Virus record (IMG/VR): IMGVR_UViG_3300021368_000006
Location: 1-64,000 of that record
Length of the DNA: 64,000 nucleotides
Reading direction: 5' to 3' (one strand)
Origin: a virus
Positions 36,068-47,500 of the stretch are shown one piece after another. The notes under the pieces were generated by a model. The model was not told where the DNA came from, searched no databases, and saw only the letters and a list, made by a program, of their open reading frames with translations. How positions within the stretch are numbered: the first letter of the stretch is position 1; each line of letters begins with the position of its first letter. A program made the translations under genes and the position numbers.

Positions 36068-36085
36068 CAGCAGAAGTTAAATTAA

Positions 36086-39000
36086 ATGGATAAAACTAAT
36101 TTACAAAACATTGCATCTAGAATAAGAGAACAACTCCCTACTTACTTGAACAGTAGTGAGTATGATAACTTTGTTCGTTTTTTAGAATTATATTACGAAT
36201 GGTTGGCGTTAGATGACAATGTTAGTAATGTAACTGGAAAACTTACTTCTCTAACAGATTTAGACGAAACTTTTGATATATTTGTCCAAGAGTTTAAGTC
36301 TGAACTTGCTGGTGCATGGCCCACAATTACTAAGATTAAAACAAATAATCAAATTGCAACTGAAATCTTGCAAGAAGAAAACAATGGTGAGGATGCAGAA
36401 ACGTCTATAGATACTACTGCTGACCAAGAATTTTTTACCGATGGAGTTTCTGCAAAATATGTAATGGATTATTTCAATCCGTTTTATTATTTTTCAGATC
36501 AAAATGTAGATACAAAAGTTACTAAGATACGAGTCTTTATAAATGATGTTAATTTTGCTGGAAGGGTCGGTGAATCATTAAGTGAGGTTGTGGATAATTT
36601 AACACCCCCAAATGATGACCCAACAGCAAGCACTGGTGATTGGGTCGAGTTAATTGAGGGAATTGATTATAGACTTTTAGAAAATTCTATTATTTTTCAA
36701 GATGAAAATAACGATCCGATTGTTCACGATAATCGTGATATTATAAAAATCAGATTTTATTTAAGAACTTTTATAAATCCTGTTGCAGACGCAGATACTG
36801 AAGATACAATCCAAAAATTAGTTGAAGAAAGTGGAAAAGAAAAAACCAGATATACTAATGAAAGAAACTTTTTAAAATTAATTAACAAGTTCTACAAACA
36901 AAAGGGCAGCGAAGCTTCCTATAAGTTTTTGTTTAGGGCGTTGTTTAATGAAGATATAGAAATATATTATCCAAAAGAAAACTTGTTAAAACCAAGTTCT
37001 AATACTTGGCAAACACTAACAAGTCTTAGAACTGTTCCGTATGAAGGCCCAATTAAAATTAATCAACCACTATTTATTGAAGGTGTATCTAGTGGGGCCT
37101 CAGCGAACATCGAATATTTTAATGACTATACTTTAAGTGACTATAAAGTTCGTGAATATGTAATTAGTTCAATCAATGGTGAGTTTTCTAGTAAAGAAAC
37201 CGTAAGAATAAAACAAAACGATGCCTCCATTTATGAAGAAAGTTTATATGAATGTGTCGTAGGATTTGAAATAGAAAATCCTGGCGAAGATATGCCAAGA
37301 AATTTAACACTGCAAAATAACTTGTCTTCGAATGGAAGTGGTTATGGGTTTGCTGCAAAAATTGCACATACTTCTTATGGCCCAGTTGAAAATATCAAAA
37401 TTGTCAATAATGGAGATCAGTATATTACTGGGGAAACAATTGAGTTTCAAAATGGTAATACATTAGGTTCATATGCTATTGGACAAATTAGTTCGATTCA
37501 ATCTGTTAAAAATAATTTTAGTGTTTCATTTTTTCAAAACCCAGAAAGTTTGGAATATCCAGTCATGTCATTTGATATTGGACTGTCTGGTTATGATTTT
37601 GGCCCTAGAGCCCAAAACCCATCTGTTACGATTGAGAATATAGATTATCTCTATGATGATGTTTTTTATCTATATGACTATGAGGACATTTATAATAGAA
37701 AAATCACACACCAGGCCCAAACATTTTTTGCCGCTGTCAAAGATTATAAAACTGGGGAGTTGAGTTCGACTTATAGAAGTTCTATAACTCCAGTCGAAGA
37801 ACCACCATTCATAATTACAAATTTAAATGAAGGTGACCCTACAGAATATAGATTAAGAACAGACTTAGAATTTCAAGTTACATCTGTAAATGAATTTGGT
37901 GGTATTACTGGAGTTTCAATTACAAATAACTTAGCAAGTCCAACCAATGTTTTCCCACAAGTCGCAGATGTGAGAAATCAAACCGCAACTTATCATCAGG
38001 GTAGAGGTGTGGGTGCGTTGTTTGATGTTGCATATCTTGATAATGCAATAACTTCTGTTACTTTAGGAAGTCAAGATAATTCTAAACACTATGTTCCTGG
38101 CGATTTTATTAAAATTGATGGTGAACAATTTTATAATGGTGTGTCTGGTGTTCACGATATCTTTATAAAAGTATTAACAGTTACAGGTGGCGCAGCATAC
38201 TTAAATCTAGATTCATCTTCATATACTACAACCTCTAGAATTGGTTCGGGTGCTGTATGGGATATTGATACAGACGAACCAACATATCCTCAAAATCTTT
38301 CTGTTCTTTTGAGTGATGCAAATGCACAAGGAATTTTATCACCAACCACGAATTATATTGTCGGTGATAAATTTACAATTTTAGGTTCTGTTGTGGGTGG
38401 TACTGATGGAGAGAACGATATAACAATTACCGTCACACAAGTCAATGATGAAGGACGAATTGAAGATTTTGAAGTTTTTGCCGATCCAATAGGTGGACAT
38501 ATAGAAACATTTGAAGTTTTAAACCCAAATACTCCAATGCCGGATGGTTACTCATATTACTACGCACCACAATATACCGCCTCTACTCAAAATGGTGGAA
38601 CTTCTGGAACAGGTGCAATATTTAATTTCATTAGAAGAGATGGAACAACATATTATGTGACAAATCCTGCATCAAGATTTAATGGAATTAACTATTCTGT
38701 TGGAGATTCAATCACAATACTTGGTAGTGAATTGGGAGGTGTTGATGGAATTAACGATCTAGTTTTTGATGTAATTAAGATTGATGATAATGGTGGTATA
38801 TTACAGATTGGAAATATTACTGGTACGGCGATTAATTCATCACCAGAAAATCTAGACAAAAATGAAAATCTAGTTAGTGTTATGACCAATGGTTATGGTG
38901 CAACCTTTGATATCAATATTAATAACGGTGTATATAGTGTTACACCAAATCAACCAGGCGCTAATTATCTTGAAGGACAAAATTTTAAGATTAAAGGTTA

Positions 39001-42000
39001 TAAATTAGCACATCAATACTTAAAAGAAGGATTTAAGGCGGGACTTTCGAAAGTTGGAGAACACGCACTATACACAGATTATGGATGGTTAAGAAGTGAT
39101 AACATCGATCTAAAATTTGATAATGAGTTAACTAATAAAGAACTAACAATAGACTTTTGGTATTTCAGAAAATCTATCTCTATTACAGATATAGATTCGC
39201 CTGGCGGTGTTATCTTTGCAATCAATAGTGAAGATGGTGGAACTCAGCATTTAACTCTTTGGCAAAATTATGATGGTACAATTGATTTAATCGATTCTTC
39301 TGGTAATACCCTTGGTGCAAGATCAGTTCCATTTGGAGAATGGAACCATATTGCAATTTATTTCTCTAATGGTGGAACTTCTATCTATATGAATGGCCTA
39401 TTAGAAAACACTATCCCCGGCGTCAACATGTTGAATTATAGTACAAATTCAAATTTCTATATTGGCGCAAGACAGATTGTAGATGGAAATTCTTTAGTAA
39501 TTATGAATGATTATACTCTTGGTTTCTTTGGTGCATTCAGAATGACTAAAGGAGAGAGATACGTTGCCAGTTATGAATCTAATATCAATTTGCAAGGAGA
39601 TCCTGCAGCAATTGAGGCGGCATTTGATGCTTGGTATAGATTTTCACATTCTGGTGCATCATCATACCAAGCAATCCCCAGCGACTTGTCTGCATGGATT
39701 TATAACTCTAGTACAAATAGTATTGAATGTACCGCAAACACAGGTAGTTTTACTGGTTTTATTGGCCCAACTCCTGCAACAAACTTAGAATTTGAATCCG
39801 TCATGTCAAGTACTTCATCAGATGATGATACACTTGCGCTTATAATTGGATTTGTGACTAATGGATTACAACCTACAGACGCTGGATATAAAGAATATAC
39901 TTTAAGTGCGGTCAGAAATATGGGCGGAACTACTCCTAATGTTGGTTGGGGAATAGTATATAATTATCTACAAGATGATCAGATTGTTCTTCAAACATCT
40001 AATGTACCATTTATTTCTGGTGGTTGGAGTGCAAATGGCGCCACAAAAGTAAAAGTAATCAAAAATGGTGCAAATATATATGCAACTACTTCACAGAATG
40101 GATCAACTTCTTTAGATTCATCAACTACACTTTATGTCGATTTAAGTACAAATCCAGTCTTAAATAAATTTGAAGGTGCAATCCAGTGGGGATTTGGCGC
40201 ACATAGTCAAGATGCTGCAAACTTTTCATTGTTAGATGCATCGGGGTCATCTACTGGTGTTACAATTGAAGACAAAGGAACCCAGAATCCTGTTTCTGGT
40301 AATGGAATAAGTCCTGAACATGTCAATCCTATTCCTTTTAAACAAAATATTAGACAGTCATCTAGATATGTAGAAAGAGTGAATGCCGTTGGCGGAGAAA
40401 CGGAAATTGAGTTATTCTATGACGTTGATTCCGCATTGAGAATATTCAAAGTTACAGATAGTATTATCACTCCAGAAAACATTCCAGATGCATTCCCAAC
40501 AAATCCTATAGATCAGTTGATATGGGAATGGGCTGATAATTATTATATCTGGATTGATGGTTCGTGGAAAAATTATATTGAACTTGACCCAGCTGATTAT
40601 AATGCGACAACTGGTACTGCGATAACCTTTACTAATCCGTTGGCCGCTGGTGATATTATAATGATTAGATATTATGGTGCCTTATCAGACAAACTTGAAT
40701 ATGTGATATTCAATAGTGAATCTTTAGTAGAACCAAATAAAATCAGATTGAGAAGGTGGGTAGATAATCCTCAAACTCTTGATGACACTATGGCTCAATA
40801 TCAATTGCCTGATGCCCACACACTGACTGTTGAGTGGGAAGAAATTCCAAAATCTGGTATTGAGACTACTAGACTTATTACAGGTGGCGAAGGTTATGTT
40901 AGATATCCATATGGAAATGTGGCGAGAGAAACATTGTCATACACTTCTACAGGTAGAAATGGAGTTTTACGAGGACTTGGAAAAGATATTGGCAAGATTA
41001 ATAGATTGGAAATATACTCAAACCCATTTAGAGAAGATTTTGACGGTTTCGGGGTTGGATATGATACACCACCTGAAGTTGACTTGAGTGGTTATGGTAA
41101 CGGTCAGGCATCTATTAAAGTATTAACTGGGCCTCTATGTGTTCGTGAAGGTGTTTATGTCAATCAACAAGGATTTATTTCAGATGATAATCGTATTCAT
41201 GATGGATATCTATGGCAGGATTATTCTTATGTTGTAAAAGTAAACAGATATATTGATGAGTGGAGAAGAATAGTTAAGAAGATTATTCACCCCGCTGGTT
41301 TGATGATGTTTGGAGAATTTACTACTCTAACCAAGGCCTCTGTAAGAAAAGGACTTGGAGTTGTATATCGTGAACTCATGTATGAGATCATTAAAAATGT
41401 TAATTTGAGAATGCGTAATATGGATGGTAGTGGAAGTTGGACATATGCTACTGCCCAACAAACTGATATCAACGATTTGAATTCTCATGGTTATTATTTT
41501 GTGTATGATAATCGTCAACTTAGTATTGACAGTGAAATTGATGGTCTTTATCAGGGTGTAGGAACTGGAGAGATATCTGATGATACGGCCGGTGCAGCAA
41601 CAGTAGACAGTGGGTCTGGTAGATACGCATTATTGGATGAAAATGGAAACAATGCGTTGCGTTGGTCAGATGTAAAGAAAATCGCAATCAACTACAAAGA
41701 CGCATACGGAAAAGATTATGGACATTATTGGTCATCTAAAATCCTTGGTAACACATTTACAATATACGATACATCTGATGAGAGTATGACCAATGATGAA
41801 TGGATAAATGTAAGGCCTTGGGCAAAGTATGTTGTAGAGAGTGTGGAATTGGATCCTGACTATCTTGACAGAATTGCAGTTTTTGATGTGAAGATTATTC
41901 AGTCGTATAGAGAACTTCCTTCTACCGCTCCTCAGAATAGAGTTGAGTTTAGGTGGGACAACATTTGGCGTGGAAATGTAAACAGACAACCAAACTATTG

Positions 42001-42751
42001 GGTTGGTGCTATTGCAGATGGTGCAAATCCAAGAGATGAAAAAATGGTGATAAATATAACAGGTAAGTATATGTTCTATAAAAACTATACTGGCGACCTA
42101 CCTACATTGCACACTACATATAGGTCACTAGAAAGGTTTAAGTTTTACTTTACTTCCAGATTCCCTTGGGAAAGGTTGAGACCATTACTGTTTAGTCCTC
42201 AGAGAGAAATGGATAATTCTCCATATCTGATAAAACGACCAATTGTAAATGGAAATGGATTGACTCATATTCCTGCAAAGGCAGAAGGTCTTGGAATTTG
42301 GTATCACTTACCAGTGGATGCAACAGATAATGATTGGATTGCAAATACAGACGGAACAGATCATAATTGGAGAAATACTGTAATTGAAGACATTGTAAGA
42401 CTTGCAGATAACAAATATCGTGCAGTTTTAGATTCGTTTATTAATATTACACCTGTATTCTTGATAATGAGTGAGGAAGAACCAGATATCCCAACTAGAA
42501 AAAGACTGGGCCCTACAAATTTAACAATTGAGAGAATAAAATTTAATGATAGATTACAATCAGGACTTGATTATAACGTAGATAGAATTGACTATGACGA
42601 AAATTTATTAGACTTGAATACTTTTATAAAGTATCAGGCAGAACATATTCACGATAAGTCAAATGTCGCACCAGAATCGTCTATTGTACTGTATAATACG
42701 AATCCAACAACAATTGAAGAATTAAATGAACAGATTGTTCTGAAAGACTAA
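36086..42751 (+). CDS. gp7: Giant gp7-like baseplate wedge protein with LamG-type domain
   Basis: 2221 residues, twice T4 gp7 (1032). The N-terminal part has the usual features of marine T4-like gp7: 'YDNFVRFLELYYEWLALDDN' and 'LLKLINKFYKQKGSEASYKF'-type segments. Residues about 600-980 hold repeated 'YxxGDxxxIxG' units. Residues about 1015-1160 are a LamG/concanavalin-like jelly roll ('LTIDFWYFRK', 'PFGEWNHIAIYFSNGGTSIY', 'GAFRMTKGERY'), suggesting glycan binding. The C-terminal third carries wedge-like, helical segments. It was called gp7 by position between gp6 and gp8 and by the N-terminal match. Confidence 0.7.
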   Translation: MDKTNLQNIASRIREQLPTYLNSSEYDNFVRFLELYYEWLALDDNVSNVTGKLTSLTDLDETFDIFVQEFKSELAGAWPTITKIKTNNQIATEILQEENNGEDAETSIDTTADQEFFTDGVSAKYVMDYFNPFYYFSDQNVDTKVTKIRVFINDVNFAGRVGESLSEVVDNLTPPNDDPTASTGDWVELIEGIDYRLLENSIIFQDENNDPIVHDNRDIIKIRFYLRTFINPVADADTEDTIQKLVEESGKEKTRYTNERNFLKLINKFYKQKGSEASYKFLFRALFNEDIEIYYPKENLLKPSSNTWQTLTSLRTVPYEGPIKINQPLFIEGVSSGASANIEYFNDYTLSDYKVREYVISSINGEFSSKETVRIKQNDASIYEESLYECVVGFEIENPGEDMPRNLTLQNNLSSNGSGYGFAAKIAHTSYGPVENIKIVNNGDQYITGETIEFQNGNTLGSYAIGQISSIQSVKNNFSVSFFQNPESLEYPVMSFDIGLSGYDFGPRAQNPSVTIENIDYLYDDVFYLYDYEDIYNRKITHQAQTFFAAVKDYKTGELSSTYRSSITPVEEPPFIITNLNEGDPTEYRLRTDLEFQVTSVNEFGGITGVSITNNLASPTNVFPQVADVRNQTATYHQGRGVGALFDVAYLDNAITSVTLGSQDNSKHYVPGDFIKIDGEQFYNGVSGVHDIFIKVLTVTGGAAYLNLDSSSYTTTSRIGSGAVWDIDTDEPTYPQNLSVLLSDANAQGILSPTTNYIVGDKFTILGSVVGGTDGENDITITVTQVNDEGRIEDFEVFADPIGGHIETFEVLNPNTPMPDGYSYYYAPQYTASTQNGGTSGTGAIFNFIRRDGTTYYVTNPASRFNGINYSVGDSITILGSELGGVDGINDLVFDVIKIDDNGGILQIGNITGTAINSSPENLDKNENLVSVMTNGYGATFDININNGVYSVTPNQPGANYLEGQNFKIKGYKLAHQYLKEGFKAGLSKVGEHALYTDYGWLRSDNIDLKFDNELTNKELTIDFWYFRKSISITDIDSPGGVIFAINSEDGGTQHLTLWQNYDGTIDLIDSSGNTLGARSVPFGEWNHIAIYFSNGGTSIYMNGLLENTIPGVNMLNYSTNSNFYIGARQIVDGNSLVIMNDYTLGFFGAFRMTKGERYVASYESNINLQGDPAAIEAAFDAWYRFSHSGASSYQAIPSDLSAWIYNSSTNSIECTANTGSFTGFIGPTPATNLEFESVMSSTSSDDDTLALIIGFVTNGLQPTDAGYKEYTLSAVRNMGGTTPNVGWGIVYNYLQDDQIVLQTSNVPFISGGWSANGATKVKVIKNGANIYATTSQNGSTSLDSSTTLYVDLSTNPVLNKFEGAIQWGFGAHSQDAANFSLLDASGSSTGVTIEDKGTQNPVSGNGISPEHVNPIPFKQNIRQSSRYVERVNAVGGETEIELFYDVDSALRIFKVTDSIITPENIPDAFPTNPIDQLIWEWADNYYIWIDGSWKNYIELDPADYNATTGTAITFTNPLAAGDIIMIRYYGALSDKLEYVIFNSESLVEPNKIRLRRWVDNPQTLDDTMAQYQLPDAHTLTVEWEEIPKSGIETTRLITGGEGYVRYPYGNVARETLSYTSTGRNGVLRGLGKDIGKINRLEIYSNPFREDFDGFGVGYDTPPEVDLSGYGNGQASIKVLTGPLCVREGVYVNQQGFISDDNRIHDGYLWQDYSYVVKVNRYIDEWRRIVKKIIHPAGLMMFGEFTTLTKASVRKGLGVVYRELMYEIIKNVNLRMRNMDGSGSWTYATAQQTDINDLNSHGYYFVYDNRQLSIDSEIDGLYQGVGTGEISDDTAGAATVDSGSGRYALLDENGNNALRWSDVKKIAINYKDAYGKDYGHYWSSKILGNTFTIYDTSDESMTNDEWINVRPWAKYVVESVELDPDYLDRIAVFDVKIIQSYRELPSTAPQNRVEFRWDNIWRGNVNRQPNYWVGAIADGANPRDEKMVINITGKYMFYKNYTGDLPTLHTTYRSLERFKFYFTSRFPWERLRPLLFSPQREMDNSPYLIKRPIVNGNGLTHIPAKAEGLGIWYHLPVDATDNDWIANTDGTDHNWRNTVIEDIVRLADNKYRAVLDSFINITPVFLIMSEEEPDIPTRKRLGPTNLTIERIKFNDRLQSGLDYNVDRIDYDENLLDLNTFIKYQAEHIHDKSNVAPESSIVLYNTNPTTIEELNEQIVLKD

Positions 42752-42760
42752 AAAATAAAT

Positions 42761-42768
42761 TATAAATA
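42761..42768 (+). promoter_or_regulatory. T4-type late promoter element upstream of gp8
   Basis: TATAAATA, 34 nt before the gp8 ATG, in the gap after the gp7-like gene. Confidence 0.65.
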
Positions 42769-42801
42769 GTATAAAATTCATGACACTAAAAAGGTAAAAA
42801 A

Positions 42802-44496
42802 ATGGCAGCGATTATTACAAACAAATTAAGAATTTTCAATGCAATGGAATTCTTACAATCAATTAACAGATCCGCACCTAATTGGAAACCTAACTATACC
42901 TATGCAGAAGGCGATGTTGTGGTTAACAACCAGAACTCATTTATTGCACTAGGAAATATTAGTGGCGCTTCCACAAGTGGTGTTTCTGCTGGTGATGGGG
43001 ATGGCCCAACACCAGATACTCTCCAAGATGGCACTGTACAGTGGGCCCATCAAGGACAATCGGTTTACAATATGCTTTATATGGCAATCGGTAAACAAAC
43101 TCCTTGGTTAAATGATTCAAACCCACCAACACCAGAAGATTCTATTGGTTATTCGTATAGATTTAAATACGATACAATTGCACTTAAGAAAGTCAACTAC
43201 AGTGACATGACTCTTGCAATTCCAAGAATTAACTGGACTTCTGGAAGAGTGTACACTATGTACGAACACGACAACCCAGAAGAAATTATCCCAAATGGAT
43301 ATGTGATCGTTGCATCTGGAAATCAATTTAACGTTTATAAGTGTATTAATAACCAGAAATATGATGCTGCTGCCCAAACAGTGACTACAGTTGCTTCAAC
43401 AATTCAACCATCAACTACTGGAACTGAAATTGAAGAGACTGCAGATGGTTATAAGTGGAAGTTTATGTATGCAATCGACCTTCAAGATTCTCTTAAGTTC
43501 TTGACAAAAGATTACATTCCAGTTAAAAATCTTCTAGAAGATCCAGTTGCGCCTGGTACCGCTGCTCAGGTACAGTGGGATATTAAACAAGCTGCATCAC
43601 AACCAAATCCTGGCCAGATTGAACATGTAAAAATTATGCCAAACGAAGAGGGTGGTGTAATTGGTGGAGGATTGGGTTATCACCCAAACATCCAACAAAC
43701 TGCTTCTGTTACACTAACTGGTAATGTTGTCACAATTTCTGGTGTCGATGGTGCGACAGATTATACTGGTTATGATTTAGTTGACCTTGGCAACCAAGAA
43801 CAGTTTAGAATTACAAACTGGAGTCTTAATGGTAACACTGCAACTGCAACCGTAAATGGTTCATTTACTGGTGGTGCGGGCAGAGATATTCTTATTGCGC
43901 CTGGTATTAGTATTTCTGGTAATGGTTCTTCTTTCAGTGCGTATGGGCTTGTTGTAGATCAACGAATTGAAAAAATTGTCATCACAAATACTGGTGCAAA
44001 TTGGTCTGCTGTAGACAACGCAACTGTAGATGTTGATAATGTTCCAGCATACAATTTCGATGGGACGTTGAATGTTAATGCATGTAAAGTAAAACCAATT
44101 GTTTCTCCAGAAAATGGACATGGATTTAATCCTGTAGAAGAGTTGGGTGGTTATTATGTAATGACTGCAATTAAACTTGAATATGACGAACAGTCTACAA
44201 GAGAAAATTCTTTAGGGAATTTAGAAACTAAAATTATGTTCCCTGTCGAAAACTCAGAGGCGCAGTTTAGACAGATTGCTATTGTTGCTGACCCTGATGC
44301 ACAGACTCAGAGTGGTTCGACTCCTGCAAATGAAGAGTCATATAGAGGCCCACAACACCCAGATTTTGGTTCTGCTGATGAAGAAACATTTGATATTGTA
44401 ACTGGTACAGGTAAAGTTCTTTACATCGAAAACCGCCAGCCCGTTTCAAGGGCCATTGATCAAATTGAAGATATTAAAGTAGTATTTGAATTCTAA
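42802..44496 (+). CDS. gp8: Baseplate wedge protein gp8
   Basis: 564 residues (T4: 334). 'YNMLYMAIGKQTPWLNDSNP' and 'YRFKYDTIALKKVNYSDMTL' match gp8. Residues about 25-90 hold an insert 'WKPNYTYAEGDVV ... DGTVQWAHQG' resembling small carbohydrate-binding modules. A middle insert with strand-turn repeats (about 280-430) explains the extra length. gp8 dimers sit on the wedge with gp7. Confidence 0.8.
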   Translation: MAAIITNKLRIFNAMEFLQSINRSAPNWKPNYTYAEGDVVVNNQNSFIALGNISGASTSGVSAGDGDGPTPDTLQDGTVQWAHQGQSVYNMLYMAIGKQTPWLNDSNPPTPEDSIGYSYRFKYDTIALKKVNYSDMTLAIPRINWTSGRVYTMYEHDNPEEIIPNGYVIVASGNQFNVYKCINNQKYDAAAQTVTTVASTIQPSTTGTEIEETADGYKWKFMYAIDLQDSLKFLTKDYIPVKNLLEDPVAPGTAAQVQWDIKQAASQPNPGQIEHVKIMPNEEGGVIGGGLGYHPNIQQTASVTLTGNVVTISGVDGATDYTGYDLVDLGNQEQFRITNWSLNGNTATATVNGSFTGGAGRDILIAPGISISGNGSSFSAYGLVVDQRIEKIVITNTGANWSAVDNATVDVDNVPAYNFDGTLNVNACKVKPIVSPENGHGFNPVEELGGYYVMTAIKLEYDEQSTRENSLGNLETKIMFPVENSEAQFRQIAIVADPDAQTQSGSTPANEESYRGPQHPDFGSADEETFDIVTGTGKVLYIENRQPVSRAIDQIEDIKVVFEF

Positions 44497-44530
44497 TTAA
44501 AATAAAAAACCAGTTGAGAGAAAAAGACAC

Positions 44531-47500
44531 ATGGCAATAAATTTAAACGTCACTCCCTATCATGATGATTATGATATCGACAAAGGGTATTTGAGGGTAT
44601 TATATAAGCCTGGAAATTCTGTGCAGGCGAGAGAATTAACACAACAACAAACAATTTTACAACAACAAATTGCAAATATGGGAGACCACTTCTTTAAAGA
44701 AGGTTCCATGGTTATCCCTGGCAGTTCTGCTGTTGATGTTGCTGTTCCTTATATTAAAGTGACTCTTGCAGAAGGCCTTACTACCGCTGCAGAATTTGTT
44801 GGTAAAGTAATTCAAGGGGATAAGACAGGGATTCGTGCTATTGTCATTTCTTATGCTGATGCAGTTGATCTGAATCAAGATGCACAGATTGACAGTGATG
44901 ATGAACCAACAACCTTATTTGTAAAATATCTTGATGGTGTTGCTGGTGGACAAAGAGTGGTAGACGGCGTTACACTTGAAATTGACGATGAAAATGGAAT
45001 TGATTTTGTTGTTAACGGTAACACTATAAATTTAAAAGAGGGTGATACTTCTTCCTTTGTGGAAGGAGAGGTTCTTACTGCAACAAATGATGATGGTTTA
45101 AATTTAATCGCAACTGTTGCTCTTAGTGCTGATCACGCAAATCCTTTGGGTAAGGGTTCTATTGCATTTGTCGAAGAGGGAATTTATTATACTCAGGGGT
45201 TTATGGTCAAGAACCAATCGCAAAGTGTAATTCTAGACAAGTATGATGACACTCCTAGTTATAAAATTGGTTTTGAAATACAAGAAACCGTTGTAAGTGC
45301 AAATGAAGATCCATCTCTTTTTGATAACGCACAGGGAACAACAAACTATAACGCTCCTGGCGCCGATAGATATAGAATCAATCTCGTATGGTCTAAAAGA
45401 ACATTAGATACTCCAACAACAGATAACTTTATAGAAATTATTACCGTTCAAGACGGTATTATTAAAACACATGTTAGAAATACAGAATATTCAGTAATTA
45501 CAGATGTGCTTGCAAGACGAACATACGATGAGTCTGGTGATTACACAGTTCGTCCATTTAATTTAGACATTAGAGAATATTTCAAAGAAAATGGAAATGG
45601 TGGTGTATACACCATGAAAAACTTTGAATTTGATACCGAAGTCGCTGCGAAAGATTTCGCACTAAAGAATTTTGCAGATGAAGATGGAATGGTAGATCAG
45701 AACGGAAACGGCCTTGCACATACAGTAAGTGCATTGGAACTTATACAGTTTTCCGATCAAAATTTGGATTCGACTGGATTAAAATATTACCCAGGCTCTA
45801 GTCATCAGTTCTTGGTTGACGCAGTAAGAAATTATCTTGCACTAGGAGTCGAGAGTGGAAAGGCGTATGTAAGAGGTTATGAAATCACTAAGACGGCTAC
45901 CACATATATTCCTTATAAAAGATCAAGAGAAAATTATCAAGTAAACAACCATTACATTCCTGTCGATCTGGGCCCATACATCTACATTTCAGATGCAAAG
46001 GGACTTCCACTGATAGACGAAGAAGTTAAACTTGTCAATATGAACATTTCTCCAGTGATTAATGAAGACTATACAGTTGTAACATCAAATTTAGACGATG
46101 CTGATACTGCATATTTCCAACCAGTAACATATGATGAAGACTTGACATTTTTTGCTGGTGGTGGAACCAACTTGGGCGCAAACGCATACGGTATTGATGT
46201 AATCGCAACGGCAAAAGTTAAGGCAGTAGAATATTTCTCAGATTCTGATGATGATGCGATAGATGATAATTATGGAACTTCTACTTTTAGACCTTCAAAT
46301 ACTTCCGTTGAAACTGGTATATGGAAAATCTTTCTATATGATATCGAATATGAAGTTAACCCAAGAACAAATGTTCCCTATACCATGTTGGATGCAAGGT
46401 CTATTGTTTCGACTGAGAAAGTAGTTCCAACAACATTAGGTAGTTCAATTTATAGATTTGGCGCAAATGTATTAACGGTGATGTCGTTGTCAGATGTACA
46501 AGGACAATTTACGTTAAAATCTCTAATTTATGACAGATACGATAGAGATGTGAGAGCTATTAACTATTATTATAACTCTGCAGACCAATTCTTATTGGTA
46601 AAAAATCTCAATACTGGAAACGGATTGTCTACAGAGTCGGGAGTATTGCCTAGTGCAACCTTTGTTACAAACGAACTAATCAACGAGGCGATTGCTAGTG
46701 GTTCCGCTGGGACGGACACTACATCTTTTGATGGTAATGCATCTGCTGATATGACAGGAACTCAGGCAAGGATTACTGGTAAATTTGTACTTTTATCAGA
46801 TGGTGGTGCAAGTATTGTTGATACTGGTAAAAGATTTTTACAAACTGTTAGATTTGTTGATGATGAAAGTGGAAGAGAAACAGTAGATACTCAATACGAT
46901 GTTTTAAAAGTTTATGAAGACCAAGTAGTTACCGCCAACGGACAGATTGTTTTAACTGCAACAGATGATAACTCATTCTTCATTTCGACTCAAAGTTTAT
47001 ATTTGGCATTCGATAGAGCAGATTTAAATTCTTCTGTGGGTGAAATTGGTAGAATTACAAGTATTTCATTTTCTTCTGATAGAAGAACTGCCACTCTTAA
47101 TGTCACAAATTTGCCCGCAGGAACAACTGGTGTCACTGTATACGCACCAATCAAAAAGACTTCTTCCAGAGAAAAAATTAAAACTTTGAGAGAAAATCAG
47201 TTACATTTGCCTTACACCTTAGTGGATGCAATTGGACAAACAATTGGACAAACTGACTATGATAATGTAAACGATGCAAATAACGATACATCTCTAAGTT
47301 ATGATGTAGATTTATTAGGATCAAATTCTAGTGTTGCAACAGGAGTTGTGAATTCTTCAATTCCCACTGGCGCAAATAATGATCTTATTCTTAGTGTGTC
47401 TAATTTTCAATTACCACATTCAGATGTATATGAAATCAAAAAAATATATGACACTTGTAATGTAAACAATACTTCTTATAGAATTTCAATTGAATCAAAT

